Counted from the stretch's first letter, positions 1 to 12,253 are shown. The stretch is 64,000 bases of DNA from Bagarius yarrelli (GCA_005784505.1 VCAZ01000360.1:80001-144000); one strand, 5' to 3'. Numbers and translations are program-made. The notes: generated by a model not told the origin, from the sequence alone.

Positions 1-19
1 CGGATAGCATTCCTACATA

Positions 20-172
20 TACAGAGAGAGAGAGAGAGAGAGACAGAGAGAGATGTGGAGAGAGAGGAGAGAGAGATGAGAGGAGAGAGAGATAGGAGAG
101 GTAGGGAGAAAGAGAGGAGAGAGAGACAGAGAGACAGAGAGAAAAATAGAAAGAGAGAGGGAAATAAGAAAA
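20..172. repeat. GA-rich polypurine array
   Basis: Imperfect GA repeat at the window edge; the apparent open frames in it are repeat artefacts. Confidence 0.9.
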
Positions 173-179
173 GAAAACA

Positions 180-1471
180 ATTCTATTGTAATGTCCATTT
201 TAGTCTCAGCTCAGGAAATCGAACACATAAGAATTCTAATCTCTGATCGGAGCTCAGCTGCAGTTTATTTCTTGTCCGTGGGGTTTGTACGCTTTTAATC
301 AACACCAGAGACGTTTATCCGCTGTCACTGCTCGATAAAATCTACCTTCAGTGGCTTCAGGGCTCCGGTCGCAGGATAACACACACACTCGCAGATAAAA
401 ACTTGGTCAAATTCACATTCCAATCAGTTTCCATCTGACCTCCATTTACAACAAAAAATTATTTTTAGGAAAGTTTATGATTTTTAATGAATAAATGTGG
501 ATTATAATAAAGCGCCCCTGGAGCAGGAAGGGTTAAGGGTCTCGCTCAAGGACCCAACAGTCGCAGGGGTAAAAAACCCAGGTCTACCCTCGAACATCTG
601 AGCCACCACTGACCCTTTCAAGCCATGAAAGCCTTCTTAATTAATAGTAAAAATGCATATCAAATATTCTATTTAAATTAAAAATATATGATGGGTGCCA
701 ACACTTATTTTTGGTTTTCCTACATTAGACCTGTGTGATTTAGATCCTTACTGTAATTATAAAAAGATAATCACGATGACGGTTCTACTGTAAAATCATC
801 CTAACAATTAGTTTTTGGCTTTGGCGAATTTAACGAGCGACTTTAACGAGTGTGGCGATGACGCGGTGAAGCTCCGATCGCTGTCTGTTCCGGCACGTGT
901 TAATAAACAAAGCCATGATTTAAATCACTCACACAGCAATCAAAAAGCTATTACTTTACACCAGTGTGTGAGTTATGTAGCACACGTGTGGGGGGAGGGG
1001 TTCTTTAACCGAGGTGTAGATTTTTCTCACTCTCGGTGATCTGTGTTGCCCTGAAGCATGCTGGGATTCGCGGTTCTCCTCATCACATGAGTCAACATCA
1101 TAAACAGCAATGCTGGGCTTTAACAGGCTCCAGGACCGAATCCCCTCCACCCCCCGGTGCTTAATGGTCTTAATTGGGTCTAAGTAAAGAGCAGGGAGTG
1201 ATTTAGCGGTAGGGGGTCATGTGCTCTAACAACTCCTCGCTTCCTTCGAGCTGGCAGAGCCCCCGCCAACCTGCAGCGTTGTGGCTGTAATGGGGTTTTT
1301 GTGTGTAGCTAATTGTGCATTACAGTTTCCAGTTAGTAGCTATTTCAGCACTGGCTAGCCAATAGGGACGGCAGGACGACATGTTCTCATTTGCATGCTC
1401 ATTTGCATATTCATAATATTTTTTTTAAACAATTTTAACGACAGGAAAGTTTTAAACAATTTTTTTAAGGA

Positions 1472-1475
<4 letters not shown>
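180..1475. other. Upstream intergenic, 0.2-1.5 kb: no gene seen
   Basis: Unique AT-rich DNA apart from a SINE fragment at 512-616. No coding signal. Confidence 0.55.
512..616 (-). mobile_element. SINE fragment, reverse orientation
   Basis: The complement of the ttgggcccctgagcaaggcc core is recognisable (gctcaaggacccaacagtcg). It is followed by a degraded B-box side (cctcgaacatctgagccacc). Confidence 0.55.

Positions 1476-1502
<27 letters not shown>
1476..1502. repeat. (ATT)n trinucleotide repeat
   Basis: About nine ATT units. Confidence 0.9.
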
Positions 1503-1687
1503 CCGTCTCACAGAGAAATGGCAGTAAATCCGCAGCTCGAGTTTCACTAAAACACAACACGATACTTTCACCTAAAATCACAATCGAAACACACACACCA
1601 GAAAAGTCAAGTATTTTCTATTGGCTTGTAAAAAGCCGGCCACAGCGAGCGGAGCCATTAACAAGCCTACAGTTTGCTGATGGAGCG

Positions 1688-1691
<4 letters not shown>

Positions 1692-1726
<35 letters not shown>
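1692..1726. repeat. (CA)n microsatellite
   Basis: About 17 CA units. Confidence 0.92.
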
Positions 1727-1727
<1 letters not shown>

Positions 1728-1828
1728 CCCCAGCCGTAAAGTCAGGAATTTGTGAGTTTTAGGTAATTGAAAAGTAAATAGGATTGTGTGTGTTTGTGTG
1801 TGTGTTTGTTCAGGAGGCGCCAGTGGCA

Positions 1829-1839
1829 AAAGAGAGAGG

Positions 1840-1885
<46 letters not shown>

Positions 1886-3137
1886 GGGAAGGGGGGGCAG
1901 GGGGCACACACAGAAAGTTAAATAAAATGAAAGGAAAAGAAAAGAAAAGAGTGGTGGATGGAAAAAGAGATAGAGCGTTAAGAGCGTTAAGAAAGACAGA
2001 GAAAGAAAGAGAGGGGAAGGGGAAAGAAAGAGTGACAGAAGTAATGGATAGGAGAGGGAGCAGGAGAAAAAAAAGCAGGTAAAAAAAGAAAAAAAGAAAG
2101 AAAGAAAGAAAGAAAGAAAGAAAAGAAAGAAAGAAAGTGAGAATTTAATGAAAAAAAGACACAAGAGGAGACAGAAGAGAAAATGAGAGACAATGAGAGA
2201 CAGAGAGAGAATGGGAGAGAGACAGAGATTGAATGAGAGAGAGAGAGAGAATGGGAGAGAGACAGAGAGGGAGAGAGAATGGGAGAGAGACAGAGAGAGA
2301 GGAATGGGAGAGAGACATGGAGAGGGAGAGAGAAGGGAGAGAGGAGCAGAGAGGGAGAATGGGAGAGAGGAGAGAGAATGACAGGAGAGAGACAGAGAGG
2401 GAGAGAGAATGGGAGAGAGAGAGCGCGAGAGGGAGAGAGAACCGACGAGAGCGATGGGGGAGAGAGGAGAGGGAGAGACAGAGAGAGAGATGGGATAGAG
2501 AGACAGAGAGGAAGAGAGAAAGAAGGGAGAGAGCCAGCGCGGAGAGGAATGGGAGAGAGAGAGAGAGAGAGAGAGACAGAGGGAGAGAATGAGAGAGAGA
2601 GAGAGGGCGACTGAGAGAGAGAGGGAGAGAGGGAGAGAAGAGGATGGGGAGAGAGAGGAGGAGAGAGAATGGGAGAGATCGAGAGACGAGAGGAGGAGAG
2701 AGAGAGAGAGAATGGGAGGAGAGGAGAGGGAGAGGAGGAGAGAGAGAGAGAGAGATGGAGAGAGAGAGAGGAGAGAGGGAGAGAGAGAGATGGGAGAGAG
2801 AGAGAGAGGAGAGAATGGGAGAGAGACAGAGAGGGAGAGAGAAGAGAGAGAGAGAGAATGGGAGAGAGAGAGACAGAGAGGGAGAGAGAATGGGAGAGAG
2901 AGAGAGAGAGAATGGGAGAGAGACAGAGAGAGAATGGGAGAGAGACAGAGAGAGAGAATGGGAGAGAGACAGAGAGGAGAGAGAGAATGGGAGAGAGAGA
3001 GAGAGAGAGATGAGAGATGGGAGATGAGAGAGATGAGAGACAGAGAGAAGGAGAGAGAGAGAGAAGATGAGAGAGGGAGAACCAGAGAGGAGAGAGAGAT
3101 GGGAGAGAGAGGAGAATGGGAGAGAGAGAGAAGAGAA
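1829..3137. repeat. 1.3-kb polypurine belt, GA-based minisatellite
   Basis: Nearly all-purine + strand from (GA)n through GAAA units (about 2090-2137) into an irregular higher-order array. Its recurring module is gagagaatgggagagagaca. Long open frames on both strands arise because purine-only DNA contains few stop codons; they are not genes. Confidence 0.93.
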
Positions 3138-3233
3138 TTCTGTGAGACCTCCAGACTAAACTGGACTTTTGGGGAAAGTTTTACACCTATAAACTCATAA
3201 AGAGGCCCATTATCCTGTGAAGCATTACATCAT

Positions 3234-3236
<3 letters not shown>

Positions 3237-3291
<55 letters not shown>
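3237..3291. repeat. (CA)n microsatellite
   Basis: About 27 CA units. Confidence 0.93.
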
Positions 3292-3295
<4 letters not shown>

Positions 3296-3419
3296 TAAAC
3301 ATTTTATTAGTGATAATTATGGAAAACTTCATCTGAGTCGAGTTTCATTCTCACAGTCACTTTCTATTAAATTAAAAAAATACATAATCATTTCAAGCCC
3401 AGCAAAATAAAAAGACTAT

Positions 3420-4915
3420 CACATCCTCCATCATCATTCTATCACTCTATCATCCCTCTATCACTCCATCATTCTATCATTCTCTATCATTCGATCACTC
3501 ATCCATCATTCTATCACTCTATCATTCTATCACTCCATCATTCTATCACTCCATCATTCTATCACTCCATCATCCACTCCATCATCTATATCACTCTATC
3601 ATTCACACCATATCACTCCTCATCATCACTCTCTATCACTCCTCCATCATTATATCACCCACCATCCTTCTATCACTCCATCATTCTATCACTCTATTAT
3701 TCTATCACTCCATCATTCTATCACTCCATTATTCTATCACTCCATCATCTATCACTATCACTCCATCCTCATTCACTCATTCTATCACTCCACATTTCTC
3801 TCATACGCATCTATCATCCATCATTCTATCACTCTATCTATCACTCATTCTATCATTCTTCTATCGATATCACTCTCATCATCTATCACTCCATCATTCT
3901 ATCACTCTATCATTCTATCACTCCATCATTCTATCACTCCATCATTCTATCACTCATCATTTATAGCATCTTCATCATCTTCATCATCATTCATATCACT
4001 CTATTATTCTATCATCACTCCATCATTATATCACTCTATCATTCTATCACTCCATCATTCTATATCACTCCATCATTCATCCATCATCTCACTATCATTC
4101 CATCACTCCTATCATTCTATCACTCTATCATTCTATCACTCCATCATTCTATCACTTCATATCTACATCTATCATTCTATCATCACTCCATCATTCTATC
4201 ACTCTATCATTCTATCACTCCATCATTCTATCACTCTATCATTCTATCATTCTATCATTCTATCACTCCATCATTCTATCACTCTCACATCATCTATCAT
4301 CTATCACTCCACATTCTATCACCTCCATCATTATATCACTCTATCATTTAAACTCCATATTCTATCCACTCCATTCATTCTATATTCTCTCACTCTATAT
4401 ATCACTCCATCAATTCTTATCACTCTATCATTCTATCACTCTATCATTCTATCACTCATCATTCTATCATTCTATCATTCTATCACTCCATCATTCTATC
4501 ACTCTATCATTCTATCACTCTATCATTCTATCACTCCATCATCTATCACTCTATCATTCTCACTATCATTCTATCACTCCATCATTCTATCACTCCATAT
4601 CATCATCACTCTATCACTCCATCATTCTATCACTCCATCATTCTATCACTCTATCATTCTATCACTCCATCATTCTATCACTCTATCATTCTATCACTCC
4701 ATCATTCTATCACTCCCATCATTCTGTCACTCTATCATTCTATCACTCCATCATTCTATCACTCCATCATTCTATCACTCTATCATTCTATCACTCCATC
4801 ATTCTATCACTACATCATTCTATCACTCTGTCACTCCATCACTATATTACTCCATCACTCTATTACTCTATCACTCTATTACTCCATCACTTAATCACTC
4901 CATCACTCTATAATA
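3420..4915. repeat. 1.5-kb minisatellite of 16-bp units
   Basis: Tandem copies of attctatcactccatc alternate with the variant attctatcactctatc. Regular blocks (for example 4600-4800) mix with degenerate ones (3580-3850, 4060-4120). There are no spacers, so it is not CRISPR-like. Confidence 0.93.
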
Positions 4916-5281
4916 ATAAAGTAAAGACTGTTATTTATGAGTTTGAAGGAGAGTGAAAGTGTTTTTAGAGATTTGAGAGTGAGACTGTTTATCGCCAGGA
5001 TTCATCACATGTTTGATTTACTGCACGAACAAACATGTGACAGGTGAAAATTCCGGCGGAGGTGAAATCCGTTGTGATTCCTCGGAATTCTGGAACTAAA
5101 GCGGTTTATTAGGGATTATTAGCGCATCTCTTTAACCCACTGCTAATCGCAGCCTGGCTTTAGCGGCGTACATTAGCACCGCTGTTTCTGCTGCTGAGAT
5201 CAGTGTGAAAGACAGTAAAAGCAGGTCAGACAGCTAAGGGGCTTCCTCAGGGAACAAAAGAGGGAAATCCTCTTTTACACA

Positions 5282-5318
5282 CACCACACACACAACACAC
5301 ACACACACGATGCCAGCT

Positions 5319-5352
<34 letters not shown>

Positions 5353-5355
5353 CAA

Positions 5356-5412
<57 letters not shown>
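5282..5412. repeat. (CA)n microsatellite cluster
   Basis: Three CA runs, interrupted by short unique sequence. Confidence 0.92.
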
Positions 5413-5413
5413 G

Positions 5414-5580
5414 GTTTGGGAGTAAGACTGATTTCTACAAAACTACTTTGAGACTGAGATTGGTGGGGGTTTTTTTAATAAAACTAATTTGAGAGTGAGA
5501 CAGTTTTTATAAAACTACTTTGAGAGTGAGACAGTTTTTATTACACTAGTTTGAGAATGAGATTGTTTTTTCTATAAATA
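5414..5580. repeat. Tandem repeat of about 31-42-bp units
   Basis: About five units begin tttgagagtgagacagtttt or a close variant and end in ataaaactac or similar. A lone related unit sits at about 4970-4990 (atttgagagtgagactgttt). Confidence 0.8.
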
Positions 5581-6550
5581 AAACAACTCTATTTATAGCT
5601 GTGAGTGAAAACAGGAAGTGGAGACACAGGACGTTAAAGAAAAACAAGTTGCTGTAGTCGCAATTTAAAGACTTTTCAGAAACTCGTCTTGGTCACACTT
5701 TTCCGTCGGTGATATTGTCCTCAGGTTCTCCCGCGGCTAAAGGACCATAATGTTAGCGTTTAGCGGTCGTTTAAATTAAGTGAAATTAAAGAATCGTAGT
5801 TAACTAAAGAAGCAGAATTGAGACACCGAACCTGCTTTGTCTCATCGTCCCGAATGCGATCCGTCAGTGGCGGGATTCTCTAACCGGTTTCGACAGCTTT
5901 ACAGCCGCTTAACAATATCCGCTCAGTGTTCCTGCGTGTAGGTGTGTCTCCGTTCAGTCTGGTTCGTTGAAACGTTTATTAGCAAGAGCAGAGCGGCAGT
6001 GTGACTCGACGCTAGCCATCGTATTACCTTTAAACGCTAACATTCACTCGGCGGACGATGCGTATCTGCGATTTTACACTCACTTCAGACGTAGACAAGC
6101 AGCCCCTATAGCTGTAAGTACAAGCAGATGAAGCGGCAGCGGGGTAATGAAACCCATTACTCAGAGGAGGCCTTGGAACAAGGCTGGCGCTCCCCGTGAA
6201 GACGGTACCGCCGTGAAAGGACGCATTTATCCCTGCTTGTATTCCTCAGGGTGCTGGGGGGGGGGGGTTTTTAGAGTGCTGCTCTATAACAAAATCAAGC
6301 CGACTAAAAGCTGAGTCACAAGAGGCAAAAAGGGAAGCCAAACTTTGTTTTTTTTAGATCTACAGAACAAAACGAGGCTCGAAATATGATGTAAAAGCCT
6401 CAAGATCCAAAAATGGCGAAGAAAATTCGCACTAGCAGGTTCTGAGATGTCACAGAGGTTTGTGGTGGGCTTATGTTACGGGGGCTACAGAACGGCCCGG
6501 GGAGCTGAAACGCAAACGGAAATGTAACTGTATCCTTTTGTGCTGTTAAG
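5581..6550. other. Upstream intergenic, 5.6-6.5 kb: no gene seen
   Basis: Unique sequence with moderate CpG. It contains an inverted pair gtaatg-N5-cattac (6144-6160) in a repeat-free patch. No coding signal. Confidence 0.5.
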
Positions 6551-6554
6551 ACTA

Positions 6555-6977
6555 CTACACACACACACACACACACACACACGTATATATACATGGAGAT
6601 GTAAGAGAGGTCCGAAGTGTCTCGCTGCTCAGGGTCGTGTTTCGACACTCTGTTTTTGAAGCTCTGGGTTTTGGAATCCGTTAGCAGGGTCAGGACGCGT
6701 AATCAGGTGAAATAAAAACACCTTTGCGAAGCGTGTGTTCGGCTGCAGGTTGTGTGTTTAATGATTCGTGCTGTGCTGCTTTTGTGTGATTGGCTGATTG
6801 GATAGATGTGTGAGTAAACACATAATACACACATTTCAGTATTACACAGTTCTGTTTTAGCCTCCATGAGTGTTTCAGAGCTCTCGATTGAATGTGTGTG
6901 TGTGTGTGTGTGTGTGTGTTTATATTTTATTTCTTTCAGCATTGTTTATACTGTCATAAGCAGTTGAGCACACAAGA

Positions 6978-7012
<35 letters not shown>

Positions 7013-7110
7013 CTAGTAAGTTCCTGCACAAGCTTGCATATAGGTAAGATAGGTAAGAGTGTAATCATATGCATGTATGCACAGGTACATGAACTTATAC
7101 GCTTATGCAA

Positions 7111-7142
<32 letters not shown>
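6555..7142. repeat. Cluster of CA and GT microsatellites
   Basis: CA at 6555-6582, GT at 6893-6919, GT at 6979-7010 and CA at 7111-7142, separated by unique sequence. Confidence 0.88.
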
Positions 7143-7146
<4 letters not shown>

Positions 7147-7497
7147 GTAGTATGAGAAGGGTCCTCTCATCCTGTTGCACAGTAAACAGTCGCTTCCCCA
7201 TGAGCGCCCTCGTGTTCCTGTTGTCGACCAGCGCCGAGCACACTGGGAAACCTCCCGGCCCCTATTGTCCTCAGGGTCAAAGGTCACAGGATGCCCCTAA
7301 AGCGCTCAATAAGCGAGGTGAGAGGTGGGATACAAGTCACGATAAAAAGGCCTGTCCAACCCCCCAATGAAAGAAAGAAAGACATTAAAATGTATTCTTT
7401 CTCTCTCGTCCATGTCAACTCCCCCCTTTCTCTCTCTCTCCATTCATTATCAGACGCTGCTCTTTCGAGAGGCTCGTAGTGGTGGGGGTTGCTGAGA

Positions 7498-7531
7498 GCA
7501 CACACACACAACACACACACACACACACACA
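7498..7531. repeat. (CA)n microsatellite
   Basis: Interrupted CA run. Confidence 0.88.
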
Positions 7532-7982
7532 AGCAGAAGAAGAAATGGAGGTGGTCCTTCTCTCTAATACAATAGCTCAACTCAGCAATTCAGCATCAAC
7601 TTCCTGCCCAGAGCTGGACAATTCTACACCGCTCTACCCACCACCCCCACCCCTCTACTCTTCCCTCCTATTCTCTCCTGCTGTTTGGACGTCTTTATTA
7701 TGAGCTGCACAGCACTGAAAGACACGGACATCAGCTTTCCCACAGATGGACCCCAGCGTCCTGGGAAGTGCGATATAAATGGACGAGGGCTGGTGGTTCG
7801 GTCCCCTAACTTCGGGGGTCATACAGTTTATAGTACAGGTAGACAAAATCATGACACATGCGGTACCTTTTCCCACGGCTCGCTGCTGTGATCGCAGGTG
7901 GATGAGTATCACAGTTAGAGTTTAACAGATCTAGATCTACCTGACTAAATATCTTCTCTAACCTTATAGTGTTATAAAGGTG

Positions 7983-8606
7983 GCCATCTTGGACAACAGT
8001 AATAATAATAATACTACTAATAATAAACAATAATCTGTTTTTAACCTCTGGGTTTTTTTTGCCAAACACGGCGGCCATCTTGGACAAACAGATCCACCTC
8101 TTAGGATAAACACTGAGGCTCCCTCCAAAAAATCATACTCTCATACTACACAGTGTGTGAAACTGAGTATGTCTGTATCATTAGCATGCGAATCACAGCA
8201 TGCGTAAAGTTCAACTACTTTTTCCCCAGATTTTGAAGCACACATACGATGGACACTTTACTATCCCATAATACCTCAAGATTTGTCAAGTTCGAAAGTG
8301 GTGGAAAGCAGCGATGCGGCACTAAAAGACCTTTAAGTGCTTTAAATTCACATGTCATGTGTCAATATCAACCGATGTAGAACAGTCCTACTACCTGTAA
8401 ACATACTATATAGAACCGACTTTATTACCGATCAGGAAGTCCATACTTACTATAATATAATACATACTTAGGTAGTATGCAATTTGGGATGGAGCCTGGC
8501 ACATTTTAGAGGCGGCCATCTTGTCCAATATGACCTTATTTTCAGACAGTGTATAACAGCTCCGCCCTTGTCCTGAAGATTGGGTCATTACAGAGGCGGC
8601 CATCTT
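7983..8606. promoter_or_regulatory. Four YY1-like motifs in one orientation
   Basis: gccatctt, within ggcggccatcttgg or a close variant, occurs at 7983, 8074, 8515 and 8599. The complement aagatggc is the YY1 core. The 380-bp transposon at 8117-8496 separates the two pairs. They may belong to an older repeat rather than a functional array. Confidence 0.35.
8117..8496. mobile_element. Non-autonomous DNA transposon (MITE-like), 380 bp
   Basis: The left end (ggctccctccaaaaaatcat followed by catactac) and the complement of the right end (ggctccatcccaaattgcat) form imperfect terminal inverted repeats. No transposase is present. An internal 30-bp segment (8240-8269) reappears in reverse at 24122-24151 with a single difference. 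The superfamily is not assigned and no clear target duplication was found. Confidence 0.65.
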
Positions 8607-8609
8607 GGA

Positions 8610-10368
8610 CGATTAAAATCACTTTGTTTCCTCAGGTCAGTTCATGAAGCTCCGCCCATTTTGAACGGAACCCTGTTCCATAACAAAGAACTGAATATAA
8701 TCTGTGAGAATTCAACTTCCTGTCAAACATCTGACTGCTGGAATATTCCAAATATTTCCTATAGGGGTGAACATGTTGAACTAAAACCTTCATTTACTGT
8801 CTCAGATTTTTTAATTAATTTTAATTTTTTAATACATTTTTCTTTATACCTTTTTTTTCCTATTAGTATGTATACCATTAGTGCAAAACTAATGGCACCC
8901 CATGAGCACACTGAATCTGATGTGTGTATCTGTGTAGGACCGATTTTAAGAGTCGGGGAAATAATTCAGTAAAGGTCTTCGCTTATTGCCCAGCTTTTAT
9001 TATAGGGTAATTATTTTGTTAATCCTTTCACCCCTGTCTGCCTCAATAACATCGATTTCCGTGCCGTTACACGCCTTTCTAATGATAATAAGAGTAAATG
9101 ACACAGTCCATCAGCACAGAGGGCAAAATCATTGTGTCGTTTCCCCCCCTCAAGTGACCTGAAGTGGCAGAAGGGGGAGAAACTTATTGTAAAGCAAATA
9201 AGTGAGATTCTTTCCTCTTGGCTCTGACCTCCAGGAATCCCACATCTGGACGAGTGACGTCACGCTCGGCTTCTCGAAGTTCTCTGACGTTAAAGAAACA
9301 ATCCTACACCGTATCAGTAAAAGTCTCTCCAGGATTTTACGCTGTTACCATTAATGCAAACTCGACCAATCGCCACCGTGCAATTTTATCCAATCACTAT
9401 GACTTTTATGCAAATTTGATCAGTCGTTATTGAGTTCGACCTAAAACCCAACGATTGTGTCACAGAATGCACTTCCTCGTTTCTTTTTTACAAACATTTT
9501 AGTTAAAGCCTTGCTAAGTGTTGCACAGAAGCTAACTAGCGGTTAAGTTGATACGGGATCGATATTTAGGCTAGCAGCGTTAGCCAGGAGGTTCTGTTAC
9601 ATTACCTAGCAATGTTACCTTTTTCCTTAGAGTGAGAAGCCGGAGGCTCTGTGACCTGGTCAGAAACCGCAATAGCGCAATATTTTTTGGAGGTGAAATG
9701 CGACGGCTCGGTTTGGGCGTGCGGTCGGTCCGGTTTCACCGAGCTGCCTGAAACAGAGGCATGCAGAGAACAATGAACAGAGCTCAAGTTTCAGCTGCAC
9801 AATCTCACTGGCGGCTTAACCTTCACCCTGTCTCGCCCCCATGGGCTCAGATTGTAATCATGCAAGGTGTGTGTGTGTGTGTGTTTGTATAATGACAGCT
9901 GGAAATGGTTTGCTAGGATTCTGGAACAGGATCTGGTCTGTGTGTAAGTGCTTTTCTCATTTGTTGATTAATGTTGCGTCAGGCGCACGTCGTGCGAGTC
10001 CTCGAGACGAATCAGAACTTGCCGATGGACTCGTTCGGAACAGCGTGGCCGGATCGTATGACGCTCGCAGTTTGGGCGATCTCACCATTCTTCCGCGATG
10101 CCGTCATGTCCCGGTGCAGTCCTTTTCCACATGGCCAGCGAGGATTCATCTCCCTCCGACCCTCGCTCCCGCTCTCGCTCTCAGAGATGGCGAATTTCGA
10201 ATTTTTTCCCCTAAGGTTCTTTACGAGCGTTTAAATCAGAGCCGAGCCAAAGAACAGACAAACACAGGATTAGAATTCCACTTCCAGCCTGTCTTCAGGA
10301 GTCCAGCTGCACTCGACGTGTTTGTTTAACACAGCTGCGAAGGAATGAGGGAACGATGGAGTGTGTAA
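8610..10368. other. Upstream intergenic, 8.6-10.4 kb: no gene seen
   Basis: Unique sequence with a perfect CRE palindrome (tgacgtca, 9255-9262). It includes a moderately GC-rich block 9960-10330 that stays open for 162 codons but resembles no protein I know. Confidence 0.5.
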
Positions 10369-10369
10369 G

Positions 10370-10408
<39 letters not shown>
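10369..10408. repeat. (GA)n microsatellite
   Basis: About 18 GA units. Confidence 0.9.
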
Positions 10409-10411
<3 letters not shown>

Positions 10412-10419
10412 CATGTTTT

Positions 10420-11035
10420 GCTTGGCGAGCTTTGGGTCCTTTCTCAGGCTGATCTCTGTGCAGTGAAGCGGAACAGAAACCCCCTCTGCTTAAGATAATC
10501 CAGAGGCCCTCGAAAATACAACACAGATCCAGAAAAAACATTGACAAAAAAAAATCTGACTCACATCATCAGCCGTAATGTTCAAACTGAGGAGTCTGGA
10601 GTGTTAAGGTCTTTGCACAATGAAGTCAATCCTGAATTTTTCGGGCCCCAGACACAGATCCCCAGTGACGGCCACTCGGGCAAAGGCCACAGCAAGCACA
10701 CAATCCAACACAATCCAACTTTACTGCAGTATGAAGCAACCTGCTGGTTCATCTGGTCAGAGAACTGACCCCCCCGACTGAACCTGGTTTCTCACTTGGT
10801 TCTCCATTCTGTTCCCGATAGAGTTTTGGGGTTTTTTTGCTGTCGTCTCCAACTTGCTTAGTTGGGGACTCAACTCAGTGTTTTTTGTGAGTGTTTACTA
10901 TTGCCGTTGTATTAACACACTATTCAAATGTAAATGTCTTTATTTGTCTCATAAACTTTACAGCACAGGCAAAATTATTTTTTTTTGCATACCCCATCTT
11001 AGAAGGTTGGGGTCAGAGCGCAGGGGCAGCTATGA
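10420..11035. other. Upstream intergenic, 10.4-11.0 kb: no gene seen
   Basis: Unique sequence with short T runs; no coding signal. Confidence 0.5.
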
Positions 11036-11040
11036 TACAG

Positions 11041-11206
11041 TGCCTCTGGAGCCCCTGGAGCGCCTCTGGAGTGTCCCTTAAGCAGCAAGGGTTAAAAATC
11101 TTGCTTAAGTACCCAACAGTGGCAGACTAGCGGCAATGGGGCTTGAACCGAAGTCTTCCTGGGCGTCCAATCAACAACTCAGTGCCTTAATCATTGACCG
11201 ACTGAG
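11041..11206 (-). mobile_element. SINE copy, reverse orientation
   Basis: Complement of the core (cttaagtacccaacagtggc) followed by a B-box-side segment (ggggcttgaaccgaagtctt). Same family as the + copies, diverged. Confidence 0.6.
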
Positions 11207-11289
11207 TTTAATTACTTCAGGATAAAAACATCCTTTCCTGTAGTTAAATTTCATTCGTTTATTGTCATCCAAGTTTAAACATTATCACA

Positions 11290-11465
11290 CTTCAGTCTCC
11301 TGGGATGTCATATGTCACGTGACTACGACAACATGGTGGACGGAGTACATCAGGATTTCATTCATACTCCCCGAAACTATACTATATGGAAGGTTATTAA
11401 CGGTCAGGGTGTACTTTCTTAAGTGTAATATAGAATTTAGTACTGTGTGATTTCAGACACAGAAC
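11290..11465. mobile_element. Possible diverged relative of the 8117 element
   Basis: Shares the order and spacing of actatatggaa, ttattaacggtcagg and a terminal agtactgtgtgatttcagac-like segment with the right half of the 8117-8496 element. Strongly diverged, so tentative. Confidence 0.3.
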
Positions 11466-11866
11466 TTGCTCCTGCCTAGACTCCGCCCATTCCCTGGGAC
11501 AGACTTCCTATCAAATGTTCAGTGAAACTAATCGCATTCTTTCATTTTACGACCAACCAGATTAGAGAATTCATCATCGCCGCTTCAGGACACGGGTGGA
11601 GTAACACGTGAAGTGCCATGTGCTGTCTCACAGCCCTGGATGCTGCAGACAGACTTGAGGTGTGCAGATGAGTGAAAAACTGTATCGGGTTTCATTCACC
11701 GTGTCGTGTTTCGTGAAGCAGGCGTGAAAAACCAGGAAGAACCGGAACGCTCAACAACGAGGACATGACCGTGTCTTATTGCTTCACTGCTGCGGGACGG
11801 TGTGAGAATGCAGAGAGACTGGATTGACATGCTCACCTACTGCATCTGTCAAGGACATGGGTCAAA

Positions 11867-11869
<3 letters not shown>

Positions 11870-11939
<70 letters not shown>
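11870..11939. repeat. (GT)n microsatellite
   Basis: About 34 perfect GT units, one of the longest in the window. Confidence 0.95.
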
Positions 11940-11941
<2 letters not shown>

Positions 11942-12250
11942 CGGTAAAGCAGTGCGACGTCCAAACAAGCAGCCCCAATCTTACTCACATTTGTAGATGT
12001 TTAATAAAGACACACAAAAAATACCACAAAAAAAACCCCAAGCACTCCACCCCTGCCCCCTTCACCTCGGGGTAGTTGCTATATTTTGCTTTTTTTTTTT
12101 TAAAATCCAGTTGCACGTTCTCAACATAAACACTTAGAGCCATGTGGGTGTTTTCTTTCCCCCAGACAGTCGGCTAATAAACATAACTGCTTCTCAGCTA
12201 CGACTCTGGAACAAGAGTTAGAGCCAGAATCTGGAATAAACCACTCCAAT

Positions 12251-12253
<3 letters not shown>

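Noticed and set aside
2193..3200. Long + strand open frames rich in Arg/Glu (up to 203 codons)
   Set aside because: They lie in polypurine GA repeat, where stop codons need rare T; no codon structure or domain.
3420..4915. Regularly repeated short units resembling a CRISPR array
   Set aside because: Period is 16 bp with no unique spacers, in vertebrate DNA; plain minisatellite.
9255..9262. Perfect CRE palindrome TGACGTCA
   Set aside because: About one such 8-mer is expected by chance in 64 kb; no supporting context.
9841..10329. 162-codon + strand open frame
   Set aside because: No recognisable motif; contains a GT run; isolated, without promoter or splice support.
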